Origin: Pseudomonadota bacterium
GTDB taxonomy: Bacteria; Pseudomonadota; Alphaproteobacteria; Sphingomonadales; Sphingomonadaceae
NCBI GenBank assembly: GCA_023445495.1
Contig: JAEXLC010000273.1
Coordinates: 1 to 13,354 of the forward strand
Reading direction: 5' to 3'
Length of the DNA stretch: 13,354 bases
Shown here: positions 7,001 to 13,352 of the stretch, piece after piece
Layout of the letters: every line of letters begins with the position of its first letter
Numbering within the stretch: the first letter of the stretch is position 1
The notes under the pieces: model-generated
Told to the model about the DNA's origin: nothing
The model's input: only the letters and a program-made list of their open reading frames with translations
Databases searched by the model: none
Translations under genes and position numbers: made by a program

Positions 7001-7156
7001 GCGGTCGGCCTCGAGCACTGGCTCGGACCGAAGCTGTCGCGCCGCCTGCTCACCTTCAAGCCGGGCGATGACGGCAGCCGGGTGATCGGCCACGGCCATG
7101 GCGGCGGCACGATCGAGCACAAGCCCGGGGACGACGCACCGCAACCGGCGGAGTGA
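4001..7156 (+). CDS. RND family inner-membrane efflux transporter
   Basis: This proton-driven exporter has 1051 residues, the full length for the family. It shows the duplicated RND plan: TM1 (PPIVLFLFLTVAGLMSF, 16-32), a periplasmic porter domain, six helices, then a second half repeating this. The proton-relay residues are intact: the Asp pair in LVDDAIVEIENI is D403-D404, and the distant Lys in GIVAKNSILLVDF is K913. It carries NNPDIDFP near residue 40 and QPGAAPSELETQI near residue 54, both typical of the AcrB/MdtB-like HAE group rather than metal (CusA-like) pumps. The C-terminal tail is His/Gly/Asp-rich (HGHGGGTIEHKPGDD), perhaps metal-touching or just disordered. Upstream is its adaptor; downstream, 31 bases away, is a DUF445 gene. 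No TolC-type channel gene is in the window, so the pump probably uses a shared one. Confidence 0.95.
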   Translation: MSFRNISAWSIRNPIPPIVLFLFLTVAGLMSFNRMDVNNNPDIDFPIVWIAISQPGAAPSELETQITQQVESAVRSLQGIDEINSTVTEGQSQTVVQLAIGTPIDRAVEDVRSAVQQIRGNLPDGILEPQIGRVDSASDNDIASFTAIAPDMTVEQLSWYIDNTVAKSLLSITGMSAVNRNGGVNREIRVQIDPARLQSYGLTASQVNQQLRAVNMNAAGGRAEISGYEQSVRVLGNAKNAYALGQTQISTGNGRTVRLADIATVTDSYAELRSAARFNGHAVISFDIQRAKGASDVAIFHEAEKTLQKLEKNNSKVHFELLSNWSKYAEQQYHSAMEAMIEGAVLAVVVVLLFLRDWRATFISALAIPLSAIPSFWFMDMLGFTLNQMTLLALSLVAGVLVDDAIVEIENIVRHMRMGKSAYQASIDAADEIGIAVLATTMSIVAVFLPVGLMPGVSGQFFKNFGLTVVASVLMSLAVARLVTPMIAAYFLKAHGHVSHGEGRIMDAYVKLLRWTLHHRWSAIAGFVASLALTVVFFAMLPMTFQPTQDEDQVTANVEMVPGTTLEQTDAVVRRVAARLRQEPDVQNVYERAFVGSGRVTAMLKDDRKETSDEFTRRITPDLLAIPDARVGFRAQGGWGSSGRALTVTLGGEDPELLTKTALTLVDQMQKMPEVVAPRIAGDLNRPEIVIKPRLDLAANLGVTTAALSNAIRIATLGDIDQNSAKFSLSDRQIPIRVALQEDARAKLSTIQNLPVQTQSGGSVPLDVVADIGFGTGPTKIERLNLQRRVVIGADLATDPKTGKAIVSGLALQKIHQLPIMKNLPIGVAEMTVGNAKWQAEMLNNFFIALATGIFLVFAVLVLLYRRFMSPLVNMGSLLNAPLGGLIALWIAGQPLSLPVFIGMLMLFGIVAKNSILLVDFALEEMAKGVDKFTAIVDAGHKRAQPIVMTTVAMVAGMIPTALSLNGDGSWRAPMGMTVIGGLILSTVLTLVMVPALFSLAVGLEHWLGPKLSRRLLTFKPGDDGSRVIGHGHGGGTIEHKPGDDAPQPAE

Positions 7157-7187
7157 ACTTGATCGCATCTGATGTATTGGGGAGCGT

Positions 7188-8453
7188 GTGACGAAGTTGC
7201 GCGCTCCCCTTTCTTCATCCGAGGCCGTGCCGGCGCCGCTGCGCCGGATGCGGCTGGTCGCCACCGGGCTGCTGGTGGCGATGGCGGCGATCTTCCTGCT
7301 CGCCCGCGCCTTCGACCAGCTCCATCCCGCACTCGGCTATGTCCGTGCCTTTGCCGAGGCGGCGATGGTCGGCGGCCTGGCCGACTGGTTCGCAGTGACC
7401 GCGCTGTTCCGCCACCCGCTCCACCTGCCGATCCCCCACACCGCGATCATCCCGCGCAACAAGGACCGGATCGCTTCCACTCTCGCCCAGTTCCTGCGCG
7501 ACAATTTCCTTACGCCCAAGGTCGTCGCCCGGCGCATGCAGCGGCTCGACGTCGCCGCCGCCGCCGGCCGCTGGCTCGCCAATCCGGTGCATGGCGATGG
7601 CCGGATCGGCCGCGGCGCCAGCCGGCTCGCCGCCGACTTCCTCGAATCGCTCGACCAGGAGCGCCTGGGCGGCATGGCCAAGGGCGCGATCGCCGCCCGG
7701 CTGCGCGCGATCGACATCGCGCCTCTGCTCGGCCAGGCGCTCAGCGCCGCGATCGCCAATGGCCGCCATCTGCCGCTGCTCGACGGCCTGACCCGCTGGG
7801 CCGCCCGCGCGCTCGACGCCAACGAGCACCTGATCCGCGAGATGGTCCATACCCGCGCCGGCAGCATCATGCGCTGGACCGGGCTCGACGAGACGCTGGC
7901 CAACAAGATCATCGAGGGGCTGGAGAAGCTGCTCGTCGAGATGAACGAGGACCCCGGCCATCCCCTGCGCCTCAAGGCCGAGGAAGGGCTGGAACGGCTC
8001 GCCCATGACCTGCAGCACAAGCCCGAGCTGCGCGCGCGGGTGGAAGCCTTCAAGCTCGAGATGCTGGAGAACCAGGCGTTCCAGCGCTGGATCGACGGGC
8101 TGTGGGAGACCAGCCGCGCCGCCCTGCTCCGCCTCGCCCGCGACCCCGGCAAGGCGCTGGGCGGCAAGATGGGCGAGACGCTGCGCCAGTTCGGCGTCAC
8201 GCTGCAGGAGGACCGCAAGCTGGCCGACACGATCAACCGCTTCGCCCGCCGCAGCGCGGTCGGCGCAGCGACCGATTATGGCGACGGCATCGTCCGGCTG
8301 GTCTCGGATACGATCAAGGGCTGGGACGCGCGGACGATCACCGGCCGGCTGGAGAACGCCGTCGGACGCGACCTCCAGTACATCCGGATCAACGGCACCT
8401 TGGTCGGCGGGCTGGTCGGCGTGCTGATCCACACGGTGGACGCGCTGTTGTAA
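7188..8453 (+). CDS. DUF445 family membrane protein
   Basis: This 421-residue protein belongs to the DUF445 (YjiN-like) family, which has no established biochemical function. An N-terminal membrane helix (RLVATGLLVAMAAIFLLARA, 22-41) precedes the family's conserved block GGLADWFAVTALFRHPLHLP (62-81), continuing PIPHTAIIPRNKDRI (81-95). A long soluble, helical middle follows, with repeated amphipathic segments. A C-terminal hydrophobic end (INGTLVGGLVGVLIHTVDAL) carries the usual RINGT motif before the last helix. Both termini are therefore probably membrane-bound, with the helical part between them. The GTG at 7188 is chosen because GGGGAG lies just upstream and MTKLRAPL matches how these proteins begin. 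The gene follows the RND pump by 31 bases and is probably in its operon. It ends just before the palindromic repeat. Confidence 0.92.
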   Translation: MTKLRAPLSSSEAVPAPLRRMRLVATGLLVAMAAIFLLARAFDQLHPALGYVRAFAEAAMVGGLADWFAVTALFRHPLHLPIPHTAIIPRNKDRIASTLAQFLRDNFLTPKVVARRMQRLDVAAAAGRWLANPVHGDGRIGRGASRLAADFLESLDQERLGGMAKGAIAARLRAIDIAPLLGQALSAAIANGRHLPLLDGLTRWAARALDANEHLIREMVHTRAGSIMRWTGLDETLANKIIEGLEKLLVEMNEDPGHPLRLKAEEGLERLAHDLQHKPELRARVEAFKLEMLENQAFQRWIDGLWETSRAALLRLARDPGKALGGKMGETLRQFGVTLQEDRKLADTINRFARRSAVGAATDYGDGIVRLVSDTIKGWDARTITGRLENAVGRDLQYIRINGTLVGGLVGVLIHTVDALL

Positions 8454-8459
8454 CCCCCG

Positions 8460-8542
8460 CGTCACCCCGGCCTTGCGCCGGGGTCCCGCTGCCCTGCCCA
8501 TCGGAAGAAGAAGCGGGATCCCGGCACAAGGCCGGGATGACG
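8460..8542. repeat. double palindromic intergenic repeat (paired CCCGGC/GCCGGG hairpins)
   Basis: Two 31-base arms (8460-8490 and 8512-8542) are inverted copies, 28 of 31 identical, around a 21-base spacer. Each arm is itself a hairpin: ACCCCGGC-CTTGC-GCCGGGGT (8464-8484) and ATCCCGGC-ACAAG-GCCGGGAT (8518-8538). CGTCATCCCGGC from the second arm is identical to the element at 13322-13333, so this is a dispersed family. It sits between the convergent DUF445 and PNPOx-like genes and may also stop transcription from both sides, although there is no T-run. Confidence 0.85.
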
Positions 8543-8564
8543 GGCGAATGGGGCCGGTACGGGC

Positions 8565-9011
8565 CTAAGCAGCAACGCCTTCCAGCACGATCTCACCTTG
8601 GTCCTCGCCGTCCCAGTAGTGCGCGCGCACCCCGCGCACCTTGATCAGCACCAGCCCCGGCGTGTCGACGCCTTCCTTGAACCAGAGCGAAAGCCCCTTG
8701 GTCCAATGCGCCTCGAACACTGCCTTGTCGCGAATCAGCTCGGCAACGCCTTCGACATGAACGAACACCGGCTTCATCCCGAGCAGCCCGCCCTTGCCGT
8801 GAAAGGCGAGCCCTACCTGCGGATTCGCCCTGATATCCGCGATCAGCCGCGTGTCCTCGCAGGCGAAGAACCAGTTGTCGCCGTCATAATCGACGTCGCG
8901 ATTGTTGCTCATCGGGCGGGCGGCGATGGTGCCGTTCTCGCTATGCGTCGAGAGCATCGCGAAATCGACGTCCTTCATCATTTCCGCCAGTTGTTCCAGC
9001 GTCTTGGCCAT
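8565..9011 (-). CDS. pyridoxamine 5'-phosphate oxidase family protein (general stress protein 26-like)
   Basis: This 148-residue protein has the FMN-binding split-barrel fold, in the branch often annotated as general stress protein 26. Such proteins usually bind FMN or F420-like cofactors; true PNP oxidase activity is not implied. Visible blocks are MKDVDFAMLSTHSENGTIAA (12-31, first strands), RPMSNNRDVDYDGDNWFFAC with a cofactor-side ARPMS turn, then DTRLIADIRANPQVGLAF, and FVHVEGVAELIRDKAVFEAH (helix), ending LVLIKVRGVRAHYWD. The ATG at 9011 is supported by GGAGAGG six bases upstream; longer readings extending into the HAD gene region are not needed. It starts 49 bases after the end of the HAD gene on the same strand, so the two may be co-transcribed. 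The specific substrate is not evident. Confidence 0.9.
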   Translation of the reverse strand: MAKTLEQLAEMMKDVDFAMLSTHSENGTIAARPMSNNRDVDYDGDNWFFACEDTRLIADIRANPQVGLAFHGKGGLLGMKPVFVHVEGVAELIRDKAVFEAHWTKGLSLWFKEGVDTPGLVLIKVRGVRAHYWDGEDQGEIVLEGVAA

Positions 9012-9060
9012 GATCCTCTCCGCATCTTGTGTGCGAAGGGAAGAACGAACGCCGGGGCGA

Positions 9061-9732
9061 TTATCTCCAGTCGAACAGTGGCCAGCCCTTTTCGGCGGCA
9101 AGCGCGCGCAGCGGGCCGTGCGCGTTGACCGCATAGCCCTCGTCCGCCCAGTCGAGCATGGGCGCGTCGGAGACATGGTCCGAATAGGCGCGGACATGCG
9201 CCTCGCGCCGCACAATCGCCTGCTCCGCCATCCACCGCTCGATTCTGTGGAGCTTTACGGGCCCGTAACAGTTATCGCCTTCAATCAGGGAGAGAATTCG
9301 GCCTTGCCCATCGCGCTTAGCCTCGGTTGCGATCACGTCCTCGATGCCCAGCCGCCGGGCGATCGCCGCGGCGTAATAGCCGTGCGAGGCCGTCGCCATG
9401 ACGATCCGGTAGCCCTCGGCCCGGTCCGCCGCGATCCGTTCGCGCGCACCGTGGAGCACGCCGTGCGTGACCTCATGCTCGGCAAAGGCTTCCGCGACCT
9501 TCGCCATCTCCTCCGGGGCGAGCGCGCCACCGAGCAGCAGGTGCTGCGAGAATTGCTTGAGGCCCGAGCGATCGACCAGCTTGAGCAGATAGCCGATCCC
9601 GGCCACGCCCACCGCCGGGAACAGTGCCAGCCGCCACGGCGCCCGCGCCTTTGCCGCCGCCACCAGGAAGCGCGTCCAGGTCGGCGAGGCGGTGATGGTC
9701 TTGTCCATGTCGTAGATTGCGAGACAGTGCAT
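9061..9732 (-). CDS. HAD superfamily subfamily IB phosphatase
   Basis: This 223-residue phosphatase of the HAD-IB group (relatives: phosphoserine phosphatase, PgpC, Caulobacter CicA) has all four motifs. Motif I is YDMDKT, with nucleophile D8 and acid D10. Motif II is ATASHG (S116). The IB-typical GDNCYGPVK gives K160. Motif IV is SDHVSDAPML (D185, D189). After motif I comes a rather hydrophobic cap segment (WRLALFPAVGVAGIGYLLKL, 33-52), reminiscent of PgpC-type lipid phosphatases and unlike soluble SerB. The substrate cannot be told from the sequence. The ATG at 9732 starts directly at the catalytic domain, but has no good ribosome-binding site. The gene is divergent from the Mla-like operon, with only 61 bases between starts, so their promoters must overlap or lie within the coding ends. 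Confidence 0.9.
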   Translation of the reverse strand: MHCLAIYDMDKTITASPTWTRFLVAAAKARAPWRLALFPAVGVAGIGYLLKLVDRSGLKQFSQHLLLGGALAPEEMAKVAEAFAEHEVTHGVLHGARERIAADRAEGYRIVMATASHGYYAAAIARRLGIEDVIATEAKRDGQGRILSLIEGDNCYGPVKLHRIERWMAEQAIVRREAHVRAYSDHVSDAPMLDWADEGYAVNAHGPLRALAAEKGWPLFDWR

Positions 9733-9793
9733 TGATGCATCTACGAGCGGAGGCGCTTGCCGATCCAGTCCGAATCGCCGAAAGGTGCGCGCG

Positions 9794-10906
9794 ATGAGCG
9801 CCTTGGCCGATTTCGAACGGGTTGATTCCGGCAGCGGCGGCGCAGTCCTCCGCTTCACCGGCAATTTGTCGCTCGCCAGCCTGGGCGACCTGCCCGACCG
9901 GCTCGATGCCGTCGAAGGCGATGTCAGCCGCATCGACCTGTCGCAGGTCGAGCGGATCGACACGGTCGGCGCCTGGGTGGTCCACCGCTTCGCGCGCGAC
10001 AAGGAAGCCCCGGTCGAGGGTCTGCAGCCGGCAAGCCAGCATCTGTTCGACCAGGTCGTGGCCGCCGAGCATCCGATCGAGCTGCCCCGCAAGCCGGCCA
10101 GCCCGTTCGTCCATCTGCTGTCCGAAGTCGGCGATGCGGTGCTCACCGCCTTCCACACGCTCTATGGCCTACTCGGCTTCTTCGGCGCGACGCTGATCGC
10201 CTTCTGGAACGTCGCCAGGCATCCCAGTCGCTTCCGCTTCAACGCCACCGTCCACCGCTTCGAAGTGGTCGGTGTCTCGGCGCTCGGCATCATCGGGCTG
10301 ATGAGCTTCCTGATCGGCATCGTCATCGCGCAGCAGGGCGCAGTGCAGCTCCGCCAGTTCGGCGCGGAGGTCTATACGATCAACCTGCTCGGCCGCATCA
10401 CGCTGCGTGAGCTTGGCATCCTGATGACGGCGATCATGGTCGCCGGGCGTTCCGGCTCCGCCTTCGCCGCGCAGATCGGCACGATGAAGCTGACCGAGGA
10501 GATCGACGCGATGCGCACGATCGGCGTCTCGCCGATGGAAGCTTTGGTCGTTCCTCGCGTGCTGGCGGTGGTGATGATGTTGCCGCTGCTCGGCTTTTAT
10601 TCGGCGCTGATCGGTATCATCGGCGGCGGGCTGCTTTGCTGGATCCAGCTCGACATCCCGCCGATCACCTTCGTCCAGCGCATCCGCGAAGTCGTACCGC
10701 TCACCGACCTGTGGGTCGGACTGGTCAAGGCGCCGGTGTTCGGCGCGATCATCGCCATCGCCGGCTGCTTCCAGGGCATGCAGGTGGAAGCGGATGCCGA
10801 ACAGGTCGGGCGCCGCACCACGATCGCCGTGGTCCAGGCGATCTTCCTGGTGATCGTGCTCGACGCCTTCTTCGCCGTCTTCTTCACCCAGGTTGGCTGG
10901 ATATGA
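9794..10906 (+). CDS. mlaE: MlaE-type ABC permease with N-terminal STAS (MlaB-like) domain
   Basis: This inner-membrane permease belongs to an Mla-type phospholipid transporter and has 370 residues. Residues 1 to about 95 form a STAS domain: VLRFTGNLSLASLGDLPDRL, then IDLSQVERIDTVGAWVVHRF, where T57 in the DTVG turn matches the functional threonine of E. coli MlaB (DTAG). The MlaE domain (about 105-370) shows GVSALGIIGLMSFLIGIVIA, QLRQFGAEVYTINLLGRITL, then RELGILMTAIMVAGRSGSAF and AAQIGTMKLTEEIDAMRTIG, the most conserved family block. In enterobacteria MlaB is a separate gene; STAS-MlaE fusions are common elsewhere. The ATG at 9794 follows GAAAGG; a GTG at 9785 would bury this site. The stop overlaps the ATPase start by 4 bases (ATGA), indicating translational coupling. 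Confidence 0.93.
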   Translation: MSALADFERVDSGSGGAVLRFTGNLSLASLGDLPDRLDAVEGDVSRIDLSQVERIDTVGAWVVHRFARDKEAPVEGLQPASQHLFDQVVAAEHPIELPRKPASPFVHLLSEVGDAVLTAFHTLYGLLGFFGATLIAFWNVARHPSRFRFNATVHRFEVVGVSALGIIGLMSFLIGIVIAQQGAVQLRQFGAEVYTINLLGRITLRELGILMTAIMVAGRSGSAFAAQIGTMKLTEEIDAMRTIGVSPMEALVVPRVLAVVMMLPLLGFYSALIGIIGGGLLCWIQLDIPPITFVQRIREVVPLTDLWVGLVKAPVFGAIIAIAGCFQGMQVEADAEQVGRRTTIAVVQAIFLVIVLDAFFAVFFTQVGWI

Positions 10907-11730
10907 CGAACCCCGTCCTCTCCGCCGACGACGATGTCGTCATCTGCGTCCGCAGCCTCAAGAACTGCTTCGGCGAGCAGGTGGTCCATGAAGACCTCAA
11001 CCTTGATGTGCGCCGCGGCGAGATCCTTGGCGTGGTCGGCGGCTCGGGTACCGGCAAGTCGGTGCTGATGCGCTCGATCATCGGGCTGCAGACCCCGATC
11101 GAAGGCGAGATCGAAGTGTTCGGCGAGAACACGATCGGCCGCGACGAGACCGAGGCGACCGAGATCCGCAAGCGCTGGGGCATCCTGTTCCAGGGCGGCG
11201 CGCTGTTCTCCACGCTCACCGTGTCGGAGAATGTCCAGGTTCCGCTCAAGGAATATTACCCGAAGCTCGACCAGGCGCTGCTCGAGGAAATCGCCGCGTA
11301 CAAGGTGGTGATGACCGGCCTGCCGCCCGAGGCCGCGCCCAAATTTCCCGCCGAGCTTTCGGGCGGCATGAAGAAGCGCGCCGGCCTGGCCCGTGCGCTC
11401 GCGCTCGACCCCGAGCTGCTGTTCCTTGACGAGCCCACCGCCGGGCTCGATCCGATCGGCGCCGCGGCGTTCGACGAGCTCACCGCCTCGCTCCAGAAGA
11501 CCCTGGGGCTCACCGTGTTCCTGATCACCCATGATCTCGACACGCTCTATGCGATCTGTGACCGCGTCGCGGTGCTGGCGGACAAGAAGGTCATCGCAGT
11601 CGGAACGATTCCCGAGCTGCTCGCCCTGGATCACCCGTGGATCCAGGAATATTTCAACGGGCCGCGCGGACGCGCCGCGGTCAGCAGCGTCAAGGCACAG
11701 GCCGAACACGCGACTGAGGACAGGGGCTGA
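10903..11730 (+). CDS. mlaF: Mla-type ABC transporter ATP-binding protein
   Basis: This 275-residue ATPase powers the Mla-like lipid transporter on the cytoplasmic side. All nucleotide-binding motifs are present: Walker A GGSGTGKS (46-53), Q-loop Q97 (ILFQGGALF), signature LSGGM (152-156), Walker B LLFLDEP (172-178) and H-loop H210 (LITHDLD). LSGGMKKRAGLARAL with Lys-Lys-Arg after the signature and FLDEPTAGLDPIGA are typical of the MlaF/Ttg2A branch. The C-terminal extension after about residue 235 (IPELLALDHPWIQEYFNGPR) resembles the MlaF tail that contacts the MlaB/STAS protein and the neighbouring subunit. Start overlaps the permease stop by 4 bases; the stop overlaps the MCE gene start by one base. 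This gives strong co-expression of the complex. Confidence 0.94.
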   Translation: MTNPVLSADDDVVICVRSLKNCFGEQVVHEDLNLDVRRGEILGVVGGSGTGKSVLMRSIIGLQTPIEGEIEVFGENTIGRDETEATEIRKRWGILFQGGALFSTLTVSENVQVPLKEYYPKLDQALLEEIAAYKVVMTGLPPEAAPKFPAELSGGMKKRAGLARALALDPELLFLDEPTAGLDPIGAAAFDELTASLQKTLGLTVFLITHDLDTLYAICDRVAVLADKKVIAVGTIPELLALDHPWIQEYFNGPRGRAAVSSVKAQAEHATEDRG

Positions 11731-12695
11731 TGGAAACGCGTTCGAATCACGTGCTGGTGGGCGCCGTCGTGCTGATCCTGCTCGCGGTGCTGGCTCTGTT
11801 CATCGTCTGGCTCGCCCGCCTCTCGGGCGGCAATGAGCGCGAGTATGACATCTTCTTCCGCCAGGCGGTCGACGGGCTCAATCCGGGTTCTGCCGTGGCC
11901 TTTTCGGGCGTGCCCTCGGGCCAGGTGAAGGCGATCGAGTTCTGGAAGCCCGATCCCCAGCTGGTGCGCGTGCGCATCACCGTGAAGGACGAGGTGCCGA
12001 TCCTCGAAGGCACCACCGCGACGATCCAGAGCAGCTTCACCGGCCCGAGCACCATCCAGCTCGAAGGCGCGGTGAAGGGTGCGCCCGAGATCAAGTGCCC
12101 GCATGAGAACCCCAAGGCGGCCTGCCCGCTCGGCGTGCCGGTGATCCCGACCAAGCCCGGCGGCCTGGGCGCGATCTTCTCCTCAGCTCCGAAGCTGCTC
12201 GAGCGGCTGACCACGCTCACCGAGCGGCTGACCGAGCTGATGAGCGACAAGAACCAGGCATCGATCGCCGGCATCCTGGCGAACACCAACCGCCTGACCG
12301 ATGCGCTCGCCGATCGCGGGCCGGAGATCGCCGCGACGCTCGCCGAGACGCGGGTCGCCATCCAGAAGTTCGGCGTCGCCACCGAGCAGATCGGCCAGCT
12401 GGCGCAGACCGCCAATGGCGTGGTCGCCGATGACGTGAAGCCGACCATCGCCAATCTCAACAAGACCATCGCCTCGGCCAAGAAGAGCATGGATGCGCTG
12501 GAAGCGATGCTGAGCGACGCGCGGCCGGGCGTGCAGGCCTTCTCGAAGAAGACCGTGCCCGAGATCGGCCAGCTGATCCAGGATCTGCGGATCATGGCGC
12601 AGTCGCTCTCCTCGGTATCCGAGAAGCTCGACCAGGGCGGCGCGTCCAGCCTGGTCGGCAGCCCCAAGCTCCCTGACTACAAGCCCAAGAAGTGA
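11730..12695 (+). CDS. mlaD: MlaD-type MCE protein
   Basis: This membrane-anchored MCE protein of the Mla-like transporter has 321 residues. One N-terminal helix (VLVGAVVLILLAVLALFIVW, 8-27) anchors it, and the MCE domain occupies roughly 37-115 with the hallmark FFRQAVDGLNPGSAVAFSGV (42-61) and GPSTIQLEG (105-113). MCE proteins form hexamers that carry lipid through a central pore. After the domain comes a short insertion with two cysteines (C123, C132), then a long helical part (about 150-300) with heptad-like repeats such as LLERLTTLTERLTELM and NLNKTIASAKKSMDALEAML. This tail is much longer than the roughly 180-residue E. coli MlaD and could form a needle-like coil across part of the periplasm. 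The C-terminus is low complexity (LPDYKPKK). Confidence 0.93.
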   Translation: METRSNHVLVGAVVLILLAVLALFIVWLARLSGGNEREYDIFFRQAVDGLNPGSAVAFSGVPSGQVKAIEFWKPDPQLVRVRITVKDEVPILEGTTATIQSSFTGPSTIQLEGAVKGAPEIKCPHENPKAACPLGVPVIPTKPGGLGAIFSSAPKLLERLTTLTERLTELMSDKNQASIAGILANTNRLTDALADRGPEIAATLAETRVAIQKFGVATEQIGQLAQTANGVVADDVKPTIANLNKTIASAKKSMDALEAMLSDARPGVQAFSKKTVPEIGQLIQDLRIMAQSLSSVSEKLDQGGASSLVGSPKLPDYKPKK

Positions 12696-12703
12696 GAGAC
12701 GCG

Positions 12704-13303
12704 ATGAAGAAGCTCGCCCCGCTCCTGCTGGCCGCCCCGCTCGCCGCGATGCTTTCCGGCTGCATCTCGTTCGGCGGCAAGCCGCCCAAGGTGCCGTTCA
12801 TGACGATCCGCGCCGCCGAGCAGATCAAGCCCGGCGACGTGCAGACGCCCGCCTCGGGCGCGACCGTGACCGTGCTGTACCCGGTGGTACCGCACGAGCT
12901 GGCGACGACGCGCGTACCGGTCCACCAGGGCGGCAATGCCGTTGCCTATGTGAAGGACGGGCAGTGGGTGGAAGCGCCGCCGCGCCTGTTCGCCCGCTTG
13001 CTCGGCGACACGATCTCGGCGCGCACCGGCCGGCCGGTGCTGAGCTATCGCCAGTCGCAGGTCGATCCGGGCGCCACCCTGTCGGGCGAGCTGCGCAGCT
13101 TCGGTGTCGATGCCGACACCAACGAGGCAGTGGTGATCTATGACGCGCTGCTGGTGCAGGGCGACGATGCCACCAAGTTCCAGAAGCGCCGCTTCGAAGC
13201 GCGCGCGCCGCTCGTCGAAGTGAAGCCCGAACTGGTCGCGGAAGCGCTCAACAAGGCTGCGAACCAGGTCGCGGTCGAAGTCTCGGACTGGGTGGGGAAG
13301 TAA
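12704..13303 (+). CDS. ABC-type transport auxiliary lipoprotein (PqiC/DUF330-like)
   Basis: This 199-residue lipoprotein belongs to the ABC_trans_aux group (PqiC-like), the usual fourth gene of alphaproteobacterial Mla-type operons. The signal peptide MKKLAPLLLAAPLAAMLSGC has a textbook lipobox LSGC with the modified Cys at residue 20. The next residues (ISFGG) contain no Asp at +2, consistent with outer-membrane sorting where that rule applies. The mature chain includes VTVLYPVVPHELATTRVPVH, EAPPRLFARLLGDTISARTG and LSGELRSFGVDADTNEAVVI, matching the family layout of beta strand, helix, beta strand. The ATG at 12704 follows GAGAGAC; a GTG at 12692 overlaps the MlaD stop and would add four residues before the signal. 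It probably links the MCE needle to the outer membrane. It ends the operon, followed by the palindromic repeat. Confidence 0.91.
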   Translation: MKKLAPLLLAAPLAAMLSGCISFGGKPPKVPFMTIRAAEQIKPGDVQTPASGATVTVLYPVVPHELATTRVPVHQGGNAVAYVKDGQWVEAPPRLFARLLGDTISARTGRPVLSYRQSQVDPGATLSGELRSFGVDADTNEAVVIYDALLVQGDDATKFQKRRFEARAPLVEVKPELVAEALNKAANQVAVEVSDWVGK

Positions 13304-13308
13304 AGCCG

Positions 13309-13352
13309 GCCTGAGAGAAGCCGTCATCCCGGCGAAAGCCGGGATCTCAGGC
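13309..13352. repeat. palindromic intergenic repeat, second copy (single hairpin form)
   Basis: An inner hairpin ATCCCGGC-GAAA-GCCGGGAT (13326-13345) with a GNRA-type loop is enclosed by outer arms GCCTGAGA (13309-13316) and TCTCAGGC (13345-13352), leaving a one-sided bulge of about nine bases. CGTCATCCCGGC (13322-13333) is identical to the reverse complement of part of the 8460-8542 element. It lies six bases after the stop of the lipoprotein gene. The window ends two bases later, so a partner arm could lie outside. Confidence 0.78.

Noticed and set aside
4976..7264. Open reading frame of 762 codons antisense to the RND pump
   Set aside because: It is the mirror of a GC-rich coding frame. 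The product is a run of Arg, His, Asp and Gln with no family features, while the plus strand holds an intact RND transporter with all motifs.
9020..9062. EcfG-like promoter for the PNPOx-like gene
   Set aside because: On the minus strand GGAGA-N16-CGTT can be read, but the -35 matches only 3 of 5 and overlaps the stop of the HAD gene. That is too weak to list.
10597..11709. 370-codon minus-strand frame opposite the MlaE/MlaF genes
   Set aside because: The plus strand encodes a complete ABC ATPase with all motifs. The antisense product has no recognisable domain.
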